Notes under the pieces: model-generated
What the model was told of the DNA's origin: nothing
Databases searched by the model: none
What the model saw: the letters and a program-made list of their open reading frames with translations, nothing else
Program-made: the position numbers and the translations under genes
Source of the DNA: Giesbergeria sp.
GTDB lineage: Bacteria; Pseudomonadota; Gammaproteobacteria; Burkholderiales; Burkholderiaceae_C
Direction: 5' to 3'
Length of the DNA: 6,434 nt
NCBI GenBank assembly: GCA_017987055.1
Contig: JAGNUJ010000091.1
Coordinates: 1 to 6,434 of the forward strand
In this document: in pieces, positions 1 to 6,434 of the stretch
How the letters are laid out: every line of letters begins with the position of its first letter
Position numbering within the stretch: the stretch's first letter is position 1

Positions 1-984
<984 letters not shown>

Positions 985-1005
985 AACAGAGACAGCGAAC
1001 GGTTT

Positions 1006-1605
1006 TTACACCACGGCGTTGAGTGCGGTCATGGGTGAGCTGCTGCGGGTGCTGGCGGCTTGTACCAAGCGCGGTAGCAGGCGATGGGGCTGACTGTCGG
1101 TGTCCAGTAAGCCCATTTGCCATTGGTTCATCAAGCCGCTGGCGACGCTGGAGCGCAAAAACTTAAGCAGTGCGTCGTAATAGTTGGCGACGTTGATCAA
1201 GCCAATCGGCTTGTCGTGGTAGCCCAACTGGCGCCACGTCCAGACTTCAAACAGTTCTTCAAAAGTACCAATGCCGCCCGGCAGCGCCAAAAAAGCGTCG
1301 CTGCGCTCGGCCATCATGGCTTTACGCTCGTGCATGGTTTGCACGATGTGCAGCTCATCGCAGGCGGTGCGCGCGTGTTCTTTATCGACCAGCGTTTGTG
1401 GAATCACCCCGACCACGCGGCCACCGGCCGCTTGGGTCGCGTCGGCCACTATGCCCATCAGGCCGCTGCGACCGCCGCCATAGACTAACTGACCGCCGTG
1501 CGTGCCAATCCAGTCGCCGACAGCGCGGGCGATTTCGGCAAACAGTGGGTTCTCGCCAGAGCGCGAGCCGCAATAGACGCAGATAGAAAAATTCGGGTCA
1601 ACCAT
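1006..1605 (-). CDS. LOG-family protein (putative nucleoside 5'-monophosphate phosphoribohydrolase)
   Basis: This 199-residue cytoplasmic Rossmann-like protein starts MVDPNFSICVYCGSRSG. LOG-family enzymes cleave the N-glycosidic bond of nucleoside 5'-monophosphates (cytokinin ribotides in plants and some bacteria), releasing base and ribose 5-phosphate. Family motifs are YCGSRSG (11-17), YGGGRSGLMG (42-51), HERK (92-95) and the hallmark PGGIGTFEE (109-117), with R94 and E116 in the expected catalytic positions. It is often misannotated as lysine decarboxylase because of that PGG motif. The frame extends 18 codons upstream, but ATG at 1603-1605 is chosen because AAAGG lies 7 nt before it and homology starts there. 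The start overlaps the 3' end of dgkA by 8 nt, so translation is probably coupled. The natural substrate in this organism is unknown; a purine or cytokinin-like ribotide is only a family-based guess. Confidence 0.92.
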   Translation of the reverse strand: MVDPNFSICVYCGSRSGENPLFAEIARAVGDWIGTHGGQLVYGGGRSGLMGIVADATQAAGGRVVGVIPQTLVDKEHARTACDELHIVQTMHERKAMMAERSDAFLALPGGIGTFEELFEVWTWRQLGYHDKPIGLINVANYYDALLKFLRSSVASGLMNQWQMGLLDTDSQPHRLLPRLVQAASTRSSSPMTALNAVV

Positions 1606-1996
1606 GAAAAAACCTTTGAAAAAGCGCTGCGCCCCAAATCCCGGCGCAGAGCAACACACTCAACAAGACAGCCGCGCTGCCCATGTCTTTGGCCTGTTTG
1701 GATAGTAAATGCCACTCTGGGCCGATGCGGTCAATCGCTGCTTCGATACCGCTGTTGAGCAGCTCGACCACCAGCACCAGCACCACCGATCCGCCCAGCA
1801 GCGTCACTTCGAGCCAGCTTTGACCCAGCCACAGTGCCGCAGGCAGTAACACCAGCGCCGCCAGCACTTCTTGGCGAAAGGCGGTTTGCCCCCAGCCGGC
1901 GCGCAGACCGTCCATCGAATAGCGCGCCGCGTGCCACAGGCGATCCAGACCAGTGCGGCTTTTTTGAGCGTTAGTGGCTTCTGGGGGCTGTGGCAT
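1598..1996 (-). CDS. dgkA: Diacylglycerol kinase, prokaryotic DgkA type
   Basis: This is a 132-residue small integral-membrane kinase that phosphorylates diacylglycerol to phosphatidate, recycling lipid left over from membrane-derived glucan or lipopolysaccharide modification. It aligns by eye with E. coli DgkA (about 122 residues): RYSMDGLRAGW (25-35), FRQE (40-43), the family signature ELLNSGIEAAID (78-89) with E78, N80 and E85, then RIGPEWHLLSKQAKDMGSAAV (start at 90). Three hydrophobic segments fall at about 44-59, 62-83 and 107-127, as in the family. The ATG at 1994-1996 is chosen because 25 further upstream codons would overlap the preceding gene and lack conservation. No strong ribosome binding site is visible. 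It starts 7 nt after the RDD-family gene stops, so coupling is likely. Its 3' end overlaps the LOG gene start by 8 nt. Confidence 0.95.
   Translation of the reverse strand: MPQPPEATNAQKSRTGLDRLWHAARYSMDGLRAGWGQTAFRQEVLAALVLLPAALWLGQSWLEVTLLGGSVVLVLVVELLNSGIEAAIDRIGPEWHLLSKQAKDMGSAAVLLSVLLCAGIWGAALFQRFFHG
1613..1617 (-). promoter_or_regulatory. Ribosome binding site of the LOG-family gene
   Basis: On the minus strand AAAGG sits 7 nt before the ATG at 1603-1605, inside the last codons of dgkA. It fixes the LOG start at 1605 rather than at 1659. Confidence 0.6.
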
Positions 1997-2003
1997 AGCG
2001 CAA

Positions 2004-2558
2004 CTATTTCTGGATTTTTTTGATTTTCTTGGCGTGTTCAAAATGCACCAGCCGCGTGCCCGCCCATGCATCGTGCCAAAACTGCTGCTGCGGATGAAAG
2101 CGGCTCAAAATCGCCCACACCACGACCCAGCCTATCACCAGCACGCTGATTTCTGCCACTGACAGCGAAAACGGCATCACCGCTGCCAGCGGCGGCAAAA
2201 ACCACAGCCAGCTTAGTACATAGCGGCACGCAGCGCGCATTTGCGTCAGCGGCAGACCCTTTGCATCGACCACGCGGATATGCCAAGTCTTCATGGCCAG
2301 CGTTTGTCCCTTCGCCCAAAACCAAGCAAAGTAAATACCAAATACGATGAATAAGAAGGCTTGTTGTGCGTGGCGGTTGTCCATGGCGTTGCGCGTTTGG
2401 CTCAGGGTGCTGAACAAAAAGCTGGCAATAAACACGACGCCAAACATCAAGATGCCTTCGTACAGCCAGCAGGCCATGCGCCGCATCAAAGCGGGGGCTT
2501 GCAGTGCGTCAAGTGGGTGGGGGCTAGACAGAGACGCAGGCAGGGGTTGAGCAGACAT
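2004..2558 (-). CDS. RDD-family integral membrane protein
   Basis: This 184-residue protein has about four hydrophobic segments (roughly 36-54, 66-82, 112-130 and 133-151) and RDD-family landmarks: an arginine pair (R26, R27) just before the first segment, KGQTLAMKTWHIRVVD (83-98), and a late HDAWAGTRLV (162-171) with D163. The first aspartate expected in segment one is replaced by glutamate (WLYEGIL, E34). RDD proteins are inner-membrane proteins of mostly unknown function; a few have been linked to ion or Na+/H+ transport. The C-terminus is strongly basic (AKKIKKIQK), suggesting a cytoplasmic tail. The ATG at 2556-2558 is the furthest upstream start; no clear ribosome binding site precedes it, so an internal start at M25 cannot be excluded. 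It lies 57 nt after the DUF3106 gene and 7 nt before dgkA. No substrate can be assigned. Confidence 0.88.
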   Translation of the reverse strand: MSAQPLPASLSSPHPLDALQAPALMRRMACWLYEGILMFGVVFIASFLFSTLSQTRNAMDNRHAQQAFLFIVFGIYFAWFWAKGQTLAMKTWHIRVVDAKGLPLTQMRAACRYVLSWLWFLPPLAAVMPFSLSVAEISVLVIGWVVVWAILSRFHPQQQFWHDAWAGTRLVHFEHAKKIKKIQK

Positions 2559-2615
2559 GCAAGAGTGGAAGCAGAAAAAATGCGGTCAGAACAGAAAGGA
2601 GAGCAAGCGCAAGTC

Positions 2616-3455
2616 TCAGTGCGAGTATTGGGCGGCTGCATTTGGCGAGAGGGGGGCTGTCACCTCGGCGGGCGTTGTCATCAGCGGTGAGAGCGGTGGT
2701 GGCAAGGGCGGTAAAGGCCCGGGCACGGCCACCGGTACGTTGACCGGCGCGGTTTCCACCACTATGGGCTTGGCCTCGGCGGCTGGCGAAGTATGCCAGT
2801 GCTCAATCGCCGGAATTTTGGGTGGATTGGCAGCATTGTTGGTGACGGCATTGGCCGCAGGTACCTTGACCAGCTTGCGCGGTGCCACCGGGCGTACGGC
2901 AGCTGCGGCACCCATCGTGCGGCGTGCAGCGGCAGCGGCCAACTGGTTTTTTTCATCGTCGCTTAAGGCTTGATAGGCCTCCCACTGGGCACGCTTGCTG
3001 TCAGACGAGAGCTTACTGGTGCTGGCGTAATTGAGCCGTGCTTGGCTGCGCTGTTGGGCGCTGAGGCTGGCCCAGGCAGTCATACGGGTGTGTAGGCGCT
3101 GCTGCTCGGCGACGGGCAGATGGGAGAAGTTTTTAGCAATAGCTAACCAGTAGCGTTTTTGTAGCTCACTCAAAATAGCCCAGCGCGGTGCCAAAGGCGC
3201 TAGTGCCTGCTTTTGCGCTGCATCCAACTGCGCCCAAACCGGCCCTGGCGCCGGGCTTGGATTTTTGTCTGCTGACAGGTCATGGTTGCGCGCTGCCAAC
3301 GAGGCGGTTAATGCCTCTGCTGGCAGCACGGTGCCCGGCGCCATGCGCAGTTGTTGCCATGCTTGAAAACTGCCCCAAGTCAAGCTGCCCAACAAGGCCA
3401 ACGCCAGCGCAAAGGCTGGCGTCGTGCGGCGGGCGTCAGGGGTGGGGGTGCTCAT
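2616..3455 (-). CDS. DUF3106 domain protein with one N-terminal membrane segment
   Basis: This is a 279-residue protein of unknown function. In order it shows a short basic N-terminus (R9, R10), a hydrophobic segment at about 13-29 that could be a membrane anchor or uncleaved signal, a linker, a charged helical DUF3106 domain at about 72-175, and a long Ala/Pro/Val-rich tail with a proline-dense stretch at 245-257. The domain contains spaced tryptophan-led units (W74, W91, W128, W158), several followed by L-(S/D)-x-x-Q, and the segment NFSHLPVAEQQRL (109-121). This looks like helical repeats, loosely similar to the LTxxQ pattern of periplasmic stress proteins; that comparison is mine. Orientation suggests that the domain and tail are periplasmic. 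The ATG at 3453-3455 is the only start that keeps the membrane segment, though no good ribosome binding site is visible. It begins 37 nt after the DUF3619 gene, so cotranscription is likely. It could be an envelope sensor or structural protein. Confidence 0.8.
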   Translation of the reverse strand: MSTPTPDARRTTPAFALALALLGSLTWGSFQAWQQLRMAPGTVLPAEALTASLAARNHDLSADKNPSPAPGPVWAQLDAAQKQALAPLAPRWAILSELQKRYWLAIAKNFSHLPVAEQQRLHTRMTAWASLSAQQRSQARLNYASTSKLSSDSKRAQWEAYQALSDDEKNQLAAAAARRTMGAAAAVRPVAPRKLVKVPAANAVTNNAANPPKIPAIEHWHTSPAAEAKPIVVETAPVNVPVAVPGPLPPLPPPLSPLMTTPAEVTAPLSPNAAAQYSH

Positions 3456-3492
3456 AGGTCAACGAAGATATTGGCGCAGGCGCGTAGTGCAA

Positions 3493-3945
3493 TTAATTGC
3501 TTTGTGTTGCACCCATTTTAAGAAACTGCACAAATCCGGGATCGGCATAAGCGGTCGGCGGCAAATCATCGGTCAGCAAGGCAGCATCGACTTCTGCTAC
3601 CTCCAGCGCACCAGATTCGTCTTCGGACGCATTGAGCACCACCAAGCCTGCCACCAAGGCCACCACTGGCACCGCAGACAACAAGGCCCGCCACCAGTTA
3701 CCGCCCTCGCTACTCCACCAGCCCAAGGTTACGCTAGTGTTGGGGCGTGTGCTGGCCGTGGCTGCGGCTGTGATGTGCACTGCGACGGTTTTTTTGCGCT
3801 GGGCAATGGCTTGCTCGCGCGAGGCACGCAGGCGCTCGGAAATGTCGTAAGGCAAATTTGCCGCGCCTTCGTTCAGGCGCGCAGTGATGCGGCGGGCAAA
3901 GTGTTTGGCAGCTAAATCAGTGGCACTGGAGTGGGTGGTGTTCAT
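3493..3945 (-). CDS. DUF3619 single-pass membrane protein, candidate anti-sigma factor
   Basis: This 150-residue protein has a charged N-terminal part (1-84, with RR at 18-19, R38/R40 and RKK at 50-52), one hydrophobic segment at about 86-105, and an acidic C-terminal part (107-127) ending in the DUF3619-like segment DLPPTAYADPGFVQFLK (127-143). Basic residues before and acidic residues after the segment predict N-in, C-out topology. Its ATG overlaps the sigma factor stop as ATGA (3942-3945), and AAAGGA at 3954-3959 lies 8 nt upstream, so its synthesis should track that of the sigma factor. A cytoplasmic N-domain, a single membrane pass and a short outer domain coupled to an ECF sigma gene is the usual layout of membrane anti-sigma factors. 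No zinc-binding HxxxCxxC anti-sigma motif is present (the protein has no cysteine), so the role is inferred from context only. Confidence 0.85.
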   Translation of the reverse strand: MNTTHSSATDLAAKHFARRITARLNEGAANLPYDISERLRASREQAIAQRKKTVAVHITAAATASTRPNTSVTLGWWSSEGGNWWRALLSAVPVVALVAGLVVLNASEDESGALEVAEVDAALLTDDLPPTAYADPGFVQFLKMGATQSN

Positions 3946-4511
3946 AGTGATATTCCTTTGGCCTTGAGTGCTTTGCTCAGGGCCTGAACGGCACGAAAGC
4001 AGTGGGTTTTAACGCTGCCTTCGGAGCAGCCCATAGCGGCTGCTGTTTCAGCAACGTCCATCTCTTCCCAATAACGCATTAAAAACGCCTCCCGTTGACG
4101 AGCAGGCAGTTGCTGTATCTCTATTTCAATGCTTTGCAGCGTTTGTGCGCGCCGCGCCAAGTCTTCGGCGCTGTGGGCGCGCTCGCCATCGTCAGGGCCG
4201 CTCCAAGCTTCTAGCAGATCGAACTCGCCGCCTTCGTCGCCTGATTTTTCAAAATCGCTCATGTGCGAGAACAGCGCGTTGTGCGTTTTTTGGCGCCGAA
4301 ACCAGTCCAGCGTGCAGTTGGACAGAATGCGGTGAAACAGCATCGGCAGCTCGTTGGCCGGTTTGTCGCCGTAATGCGTGGACAATTTCATCATGCTGTC
4401 TTGCACGATGTCCAGAGCCGACTCTTCATTGCGCACGTGATACAGCGAGCGCTTGAAGGCACGCTTTTCGACGCTTTTGAGGAAATCAGAGAGTTCTTGT
4501 TCGGTAGCCAA
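3942..4511 (-). CDS. ECF-type RNA polymerase sigma factor (sigma-70 family)
   Basis: This 189-residue protein consists essentially of regions 2 and 4. Region 2 (about 5-75) contains DIVQDSMMKL (34-43) and DWFRRQK (69-75), the core-binding and -10 recognition surface. An acidic linker (about 85-117) follows. Region 4 (about 125-181) contains LPARQREAFLMRYWEEM and the helix-turn-helix VAETAAAMGCSEGSVKTHCF (153-172) that reads the -35 element. The start is TTG (4509-4511): an in-frame TGA lies three codons upstream at 4518-4520, and the first internal Met (M40) is already inside region 2, so no ATG can serve. No good Shine-Dalgarno sequence precedes it, suggesting low expression. The stop overlaps the DUF3619 start by 4 nt, and the gene is divergent from acetolactate synthase. 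Target promoters are unknown; autoregulation is common in the family. Confidence 0.93.
   Translation of the reverse strand: MATEQELSDFLKSVEKRAFKRSLYHVRNEESALDIVQDSMMKLSTHYGDKPANELPMLFHRILSNCTLDWFRRQKTHNALFSHMSDFEKSGDEGGEFDLLEAWSGPDDGERAHSAEDLARRAQTLQSIEIEIQQLPARQREAFLMRYWEEMDVAETAAAMGCSEGSVKTHCFRAVQALSKALKAKGISL
3954..3959 (-). promoter_or_regulatory. Ribosome binding site of the DUF3619 gene
   Basis: On the minus strand AAAGGA lies 8 nt before the ATG, within the last sigma factor codons. It is clearly better than anything ahead of the sigma factor's TTG, so the candidate anti-sigma may be translated more efficiently than the sigma factor. Confidence 0.65.
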
Positions 4512-4557
4512 GAGTTTTCAGGCTGGAGGGGGCGTAAAAGGGGAGAAGCATTATCGC

Positions 4558-4590
4558 ATTGGGCGTATTTTTTATTTGATAACGCCCAAT
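4558..4590. repeat. 9-bp perfect inverted repeat, possible operator
   Basis: ATTGGGCGT (4558-4566) and ACGCCCAAT (4582-4590) are perfect reverse complements separated by a 15-bp AT-rich spacer. The arm centres are 24 bp apart, a little over two helical turns, which would suit a dimeric regulator on one DNA face. The site is centred about 63 bp upstream of the sigma factor start and 192 bp upstream of ilvB. No T-tract follows either arm, so it is not a typical terminator. The regulator, if any, is unknown. Confidence 0.5.
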
Positions 4591-4598
4591 ATTGTTAT
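4579..4598. repeat. Second overlapping short dyad
   Basis: ATAAC (4579-4583) and GTTAT (4594-4598) form a 5-bp dyad with a 10-bp spacer that contains AATATT. It shares its left arm with the right arm of the larger repeat. Short and AT-rich, so chance is quite possible. Confidence 0.25.
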
Positions 4599-4754
4599 GC
4601 TGCGGTGCAATAATAGCGCTTGCAATTTCAAAGGCAAACGGGTCACGGTCCGGCGCAGTCATCTTCTCGCCTATGTCCTTGGCCTCAAGTTCCGAGCCAA
4701 CTTCACGAGAGTTTGCGCAAGGAGCACCCAAGGTTTTTCGTTAGAGAAAATCAC

Positions 4755-4759
4755 AAAGG
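4755..4759 (+). promoter_or_regulatory. Ribosome binding site of acetolactate synthase
   Basis: AAAGG lies 6 nt before the ATG at 4766. It supports the start that includes the 25-residue alanine-rich extension over the internal ATG at codon 26. Confidence 0.7.
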
Positions 4760-4765
4760 TTCATC

Positions 4766-6434
4766 ATGGAAATCAATCAGGCTGAAAACGCCTTAGCAGC
4801 GGCCGCCGCTGCAGCACAATCCCCCGCCGAATCCCAAGAGCTCATGGGAGCTGAAATTCTCGTCAAAGCCTTGCAGGCCGAAGGCGTGCAGTACATCTGG
4901 GGCTATCCCGGTGGCGCAGTGCTCTACATTTACGACGCGCTCTACAAGCAAAACACCATGCAGCACGTGTTGGTGCGCCACGAGCAAGCTGCCGTGCATG
5001 CTGCCGATGGCTATGCGCGCGCCACGGGCAACGTCGGCGTGGCCTTGGTCACCTCCGGCCCCGGCGTGACCAACGCGGTCACCGGCATTGCGACCGCCTA
5101 CATGGACAGCATCCCGATGGTGATCATCACCGGCCAAGTGCCCACGGCGGCCATTGGTCTGGACGCCTTTCAAGAGTGCGACACCGTCGGCATTACGCGC
5201 CCCATCGTTAAACACAACTTCCTCGTCAAAGACCCGCGCGACTTGGCGCTGACGCTGAAAAAAGCGTTTCATATTGCCCGCACTGGCCGCCCCGGCCCGG
5301 TGGTGGTCGATATCCCCAAAGACGTGTCTTTCCAAAAAGCGACTTACTCGGGCTACCCCAAGACAGTCGAAATGCGCTCGTACAACCCGGTGCGCAAAGG
5401 CCACGGCGGGCAAATCCGCAAGGCGCTGCAATTGCTGCTGAGCGCCAAGCGCCCCTACATTTACACCGGTGGCGGCGTGCTACTGGGCAATGCCACCGAA
5501 GAGCTGCGCACGCTGGTGGACATACTGGGCTACCCGGTCACTAACACGCTGATGGGTTTGGGTGCCTATCCGGCCAGTGACCGCAAATTCCTCGGCATGC
5601 CCGGCATGCACGGCACCGTGGAAGCCAACAACGCCATGCAGCACTGCGACGTGCTGCTGGCCGTTGGCGCGCGTTTTGACGACCGCGTGATTGGTAACCC
5701 TAAGCACTTTGCGCAAAACGACCGCAAGATCATCCACGTCGATATCGACCCGTCCAGCATCTCTAAGCGCGTCAAGGTGGATATCCCGATCGTCGGCGAC
5801 GTCAAAGACGTATTGACCGAGCTGATCAGCATGATCCGCGAGACCACCACCCGCGTTGAAGGCAGCGTGCTGGCCGCGTGGTGGGAGCAGATTGAAGCTT
5901 GGCGCAGCCGCGATTGCCTGAAGTACGACATGGGCAGCGGTGATGTCATCAAGCCGCAGTATGTGGTCGAGACGCTGTGGAAGATGACCAAGGAGGCCGA
6001 CGCTTACGTCACCTCCGACGTTGGCCAGCACCAAATGTGGGCCGCGCAGTACTACCGCTTTGACGAGCCGCGCCGCTGGATCAATTCCGGCGGTTTGGGC
6101 ACCATGGGCGTTGGCATTCCCTACGCGATGGGCATCAAGCTGGCCAAACCCGACGCTGAAGTGTTCTGCATCACCGGCGAAGGCTCGGTGCAGATGAACA
6201 TCCAAGAGTTGTCCACCTGCTTCCAATACAACACGCCCATCGTCATTTGTGCGCTAAACAACCGCTTTTTGGGCATGGTGCGCCAGTGGCAAGAGATTGA
6301 ATACTCCGGCCGCTACAGCCACAGCTACATGGACGCGCTGCCCGACTTCGTCAAGCTGGCCGAGGCCTATGGCCACGTCGGCATGTTGATTGAGCGCCCC
6401 GAAGACGTCGAGCCGGCGCTGCGCGAAGCGCGCC
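4766..6434 (+). CDS. ilvB: Acetolactate synthase large (catalytic) subunit, 3' end outside window
   Basis: An open frame of 556 codons starts at ATG 4766 and runs off the right edge. The cytoplasmic enzyme condenses two pyruvates to acetolactate, or pyruvate with 2-oxobutyrate, as the first common step of valine, leucine and isoleucine synthesis, using ThDP, Mg2+ and FAD with a small regulatory subunit. Visible landmarks are GYPGG (45-49), catalytic E72 in [22 protein letters not shown], the FAD-domain GARFDDRV (301-308), GQHQMW (420-425), the ThDP/Mg motif beginning GEGS (471-474) and ending NN (498-499), and MVRQWQ. GEG replaces the more usual GDG. Residues 1-25 form an Ala-rich extension before the conserved domain ([11 protein letters not shown]). 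Compared with family lengths near 590, a few dozen residues are missing. By gene-order memory, small subunit and ilvC genes would follow. The symbol ilvI is equally used for this subunit. Confidence 0.96.
   Translation, partial: MEINQAENALAAAAAAAQSPAESQELMGAEILVKALQAEGVQYIWGYPGGAVLYIYDALYKQNTMQHVLVRHEQAAVHAADGYARATGNVGVALVTSGPGVTNAVTGIATAYMDSIPMVIITGQVPTAAIGLDAFQECDTVGITRPIVKHNFLVKDPRDLALTLKKAFHIARTGRPGPVVVDIPKDVSFQKATYSGYPKTVEMRSYNPVRKGHGGQIRKALQLLLSAKRPYIYTGGGVLLGNATEELRTLVDILGYPVTNTLMGLGAYPASDRKFLGMPGMHGTVEANNAMQHCDVLLAVGARFDDRVIGNPKHFAQNDRKIIHVDIDPSSISKRVKVDIPIVGDVKDVLTELISMIRETTTRVEGSVLAAWWEQIEAWRSRDCLKYDMGSGDVIKPQYVVETLWKMTKEADAYVTSDVGQHQMWAAQYYRFDEPRRWINSGGLGTMGVGIPYAMGIKLAKPDAEVFCITGEGSVQMNIQELSTCFQYNTPIVICALNNRFLGMVRQWQEIEYSGRYSHSYMDALPDFVKLAEAYGHVGMLIERPEDVEPALREAR

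Larger units (their letters stand above)
4512..4765. promoter_or_regulatory. Divergent intergenic region between the sigma factor gene and acetolactate synthase
   Basis: This 254-nt region must hold the promoters of both divergent genes unless transcription enters from further away. The part at 4550-4615 is distinctly AT-rich compared with the flanks. Weak promoter-like strings are GATAAT on the minus strand (4550-4555) and an extended -10-like TGTTATGCT on the plus strand (4593-4601); neither has a convincing -35 hexamer at normal spacing, so no start site is called. The sigma gene may use an ECF-type promoter that would not match the housekeeping consensus. The remaining 150 nt or so before ilvB would form a long 5' leader. 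I see no intrinsic terminator hairpin with a T-tract in it, but there is a small hairpin (4679-4700, TTGG/CCAA ends). Confidence 0.55.

Noticed and set aside
1006..1605. Lysine decarboxylase annotation for the LOG-family gene
   Set aside because: The PGGIGTFEE motif and length of about 200 residues are those of LOG phosphoribohydrolases; there is no PLP-dependent decarboxylase domain.
2557..2973. 138-codon plus-strand frame opposite the DUF3106 gene, with a Gly/Ala-rich stretch
   Set aside because: The glycine-rich appearance comes from reading proline and alanine codons on the reverse strand; the minus-strand frame has the coherent domain structure.
3424..3915. 163-codon plus-strand frame over the DUF3619 gene
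   Set aside because: Cys/Gly/His-rich shadow translation opposite a gene with membrane segment, good ribosome binding site and ATGA overlap.
4673..4744. 23-codon frame (ATG 4673, TAG 4742-4744) as a branched-chain leader peptide
   Set aside because: Only a few Leu/Val codons, none clustered, no ribosome binding site, and no attenuator hairpin following it.
4793..5431. 212-codon open frame antisense to the 5' half of acetolactate synthase
   Set aside because: Same reasoning: low-complexity composition, no recognisable domain, no ribosome binding site, fully covered by a real gene.
5480..6226. 248-codon open frame antisense to acetolactate synthase
   Set aside because: It lies opposite a gene with an unmistakable conserved protein, and its His/Val/Ala/Asp-rich product resembles no family; it is a by-product of GC-biased codon use.

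Overview
The window looks like an ordinary chromosomal stretch of a betaproteobacterium, most likely Burkholderiales and probably Comamonadaceae. This rests on moderately high-GC genes with matching codon use throughout, the nadE-glnB pair, and a sigma factor / DUF3619 / DUF3106 / RDD-family block lying divergent from the acetolactate synthase gene. The taxon is inferred from recognised proteins and remembered gene order, not from a search. I see no mobile element, CRISPR array, tRNA or rRNA.

Layout. (1) 1-984, plus strand: the 3' end of glutamine-dependent NAD+ synthetase (nadE), then a complete 112-residue PII signal protein (glnB). (2) 1006-4511, minus strand: six closely packed genes, read from high to low coordinate: an ECF-type sigma factor (TTG start), a DUF3619 single-pass membrane protein overlapping it by 4 nt, a DUF3106 protein with one membrane segment, an RDD-family membrane protein, diacylglycerol kinase (dgkA), and a LOG-family nucleotide phosphoribohydrolase overlapping dgkA by 8 nt. 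This block converges on glnB with only 21 nt between stop codons and no visible terminator. (3) 4512-4765: a 254-nt divergent intergenic region, AT-rich near the sigma gene, with two overlapping inverted repeats and a small open frame that runs into the next start. (4) 4766 to the right edge, plus strand: the acetolactate synthase large subunit (ilvB/ilvI type), cut by the window end probably a few dozen codons before its stop.

How the genes fit together. nadE and glnB concern nitrogen and NAD metabolism (glutamine use, nitrogen sensing). The large subunit of acetolactate synthase opens branched-chain amino-acid synthesis. The minus-strand block is the least understood part. A sigma factor translationally coupled to a single-pass membrane protein has the shape of a sigma/anti-sigma pair, and the downstream DUF3106, RDD and DgkA proteins all concern the membrane or envelope. 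The best candidate here for an undescribed system is therefore an envelope-sensing ECF sigma module. That is inference from architecture and gene order; nothing in the sequence proves the regulation.
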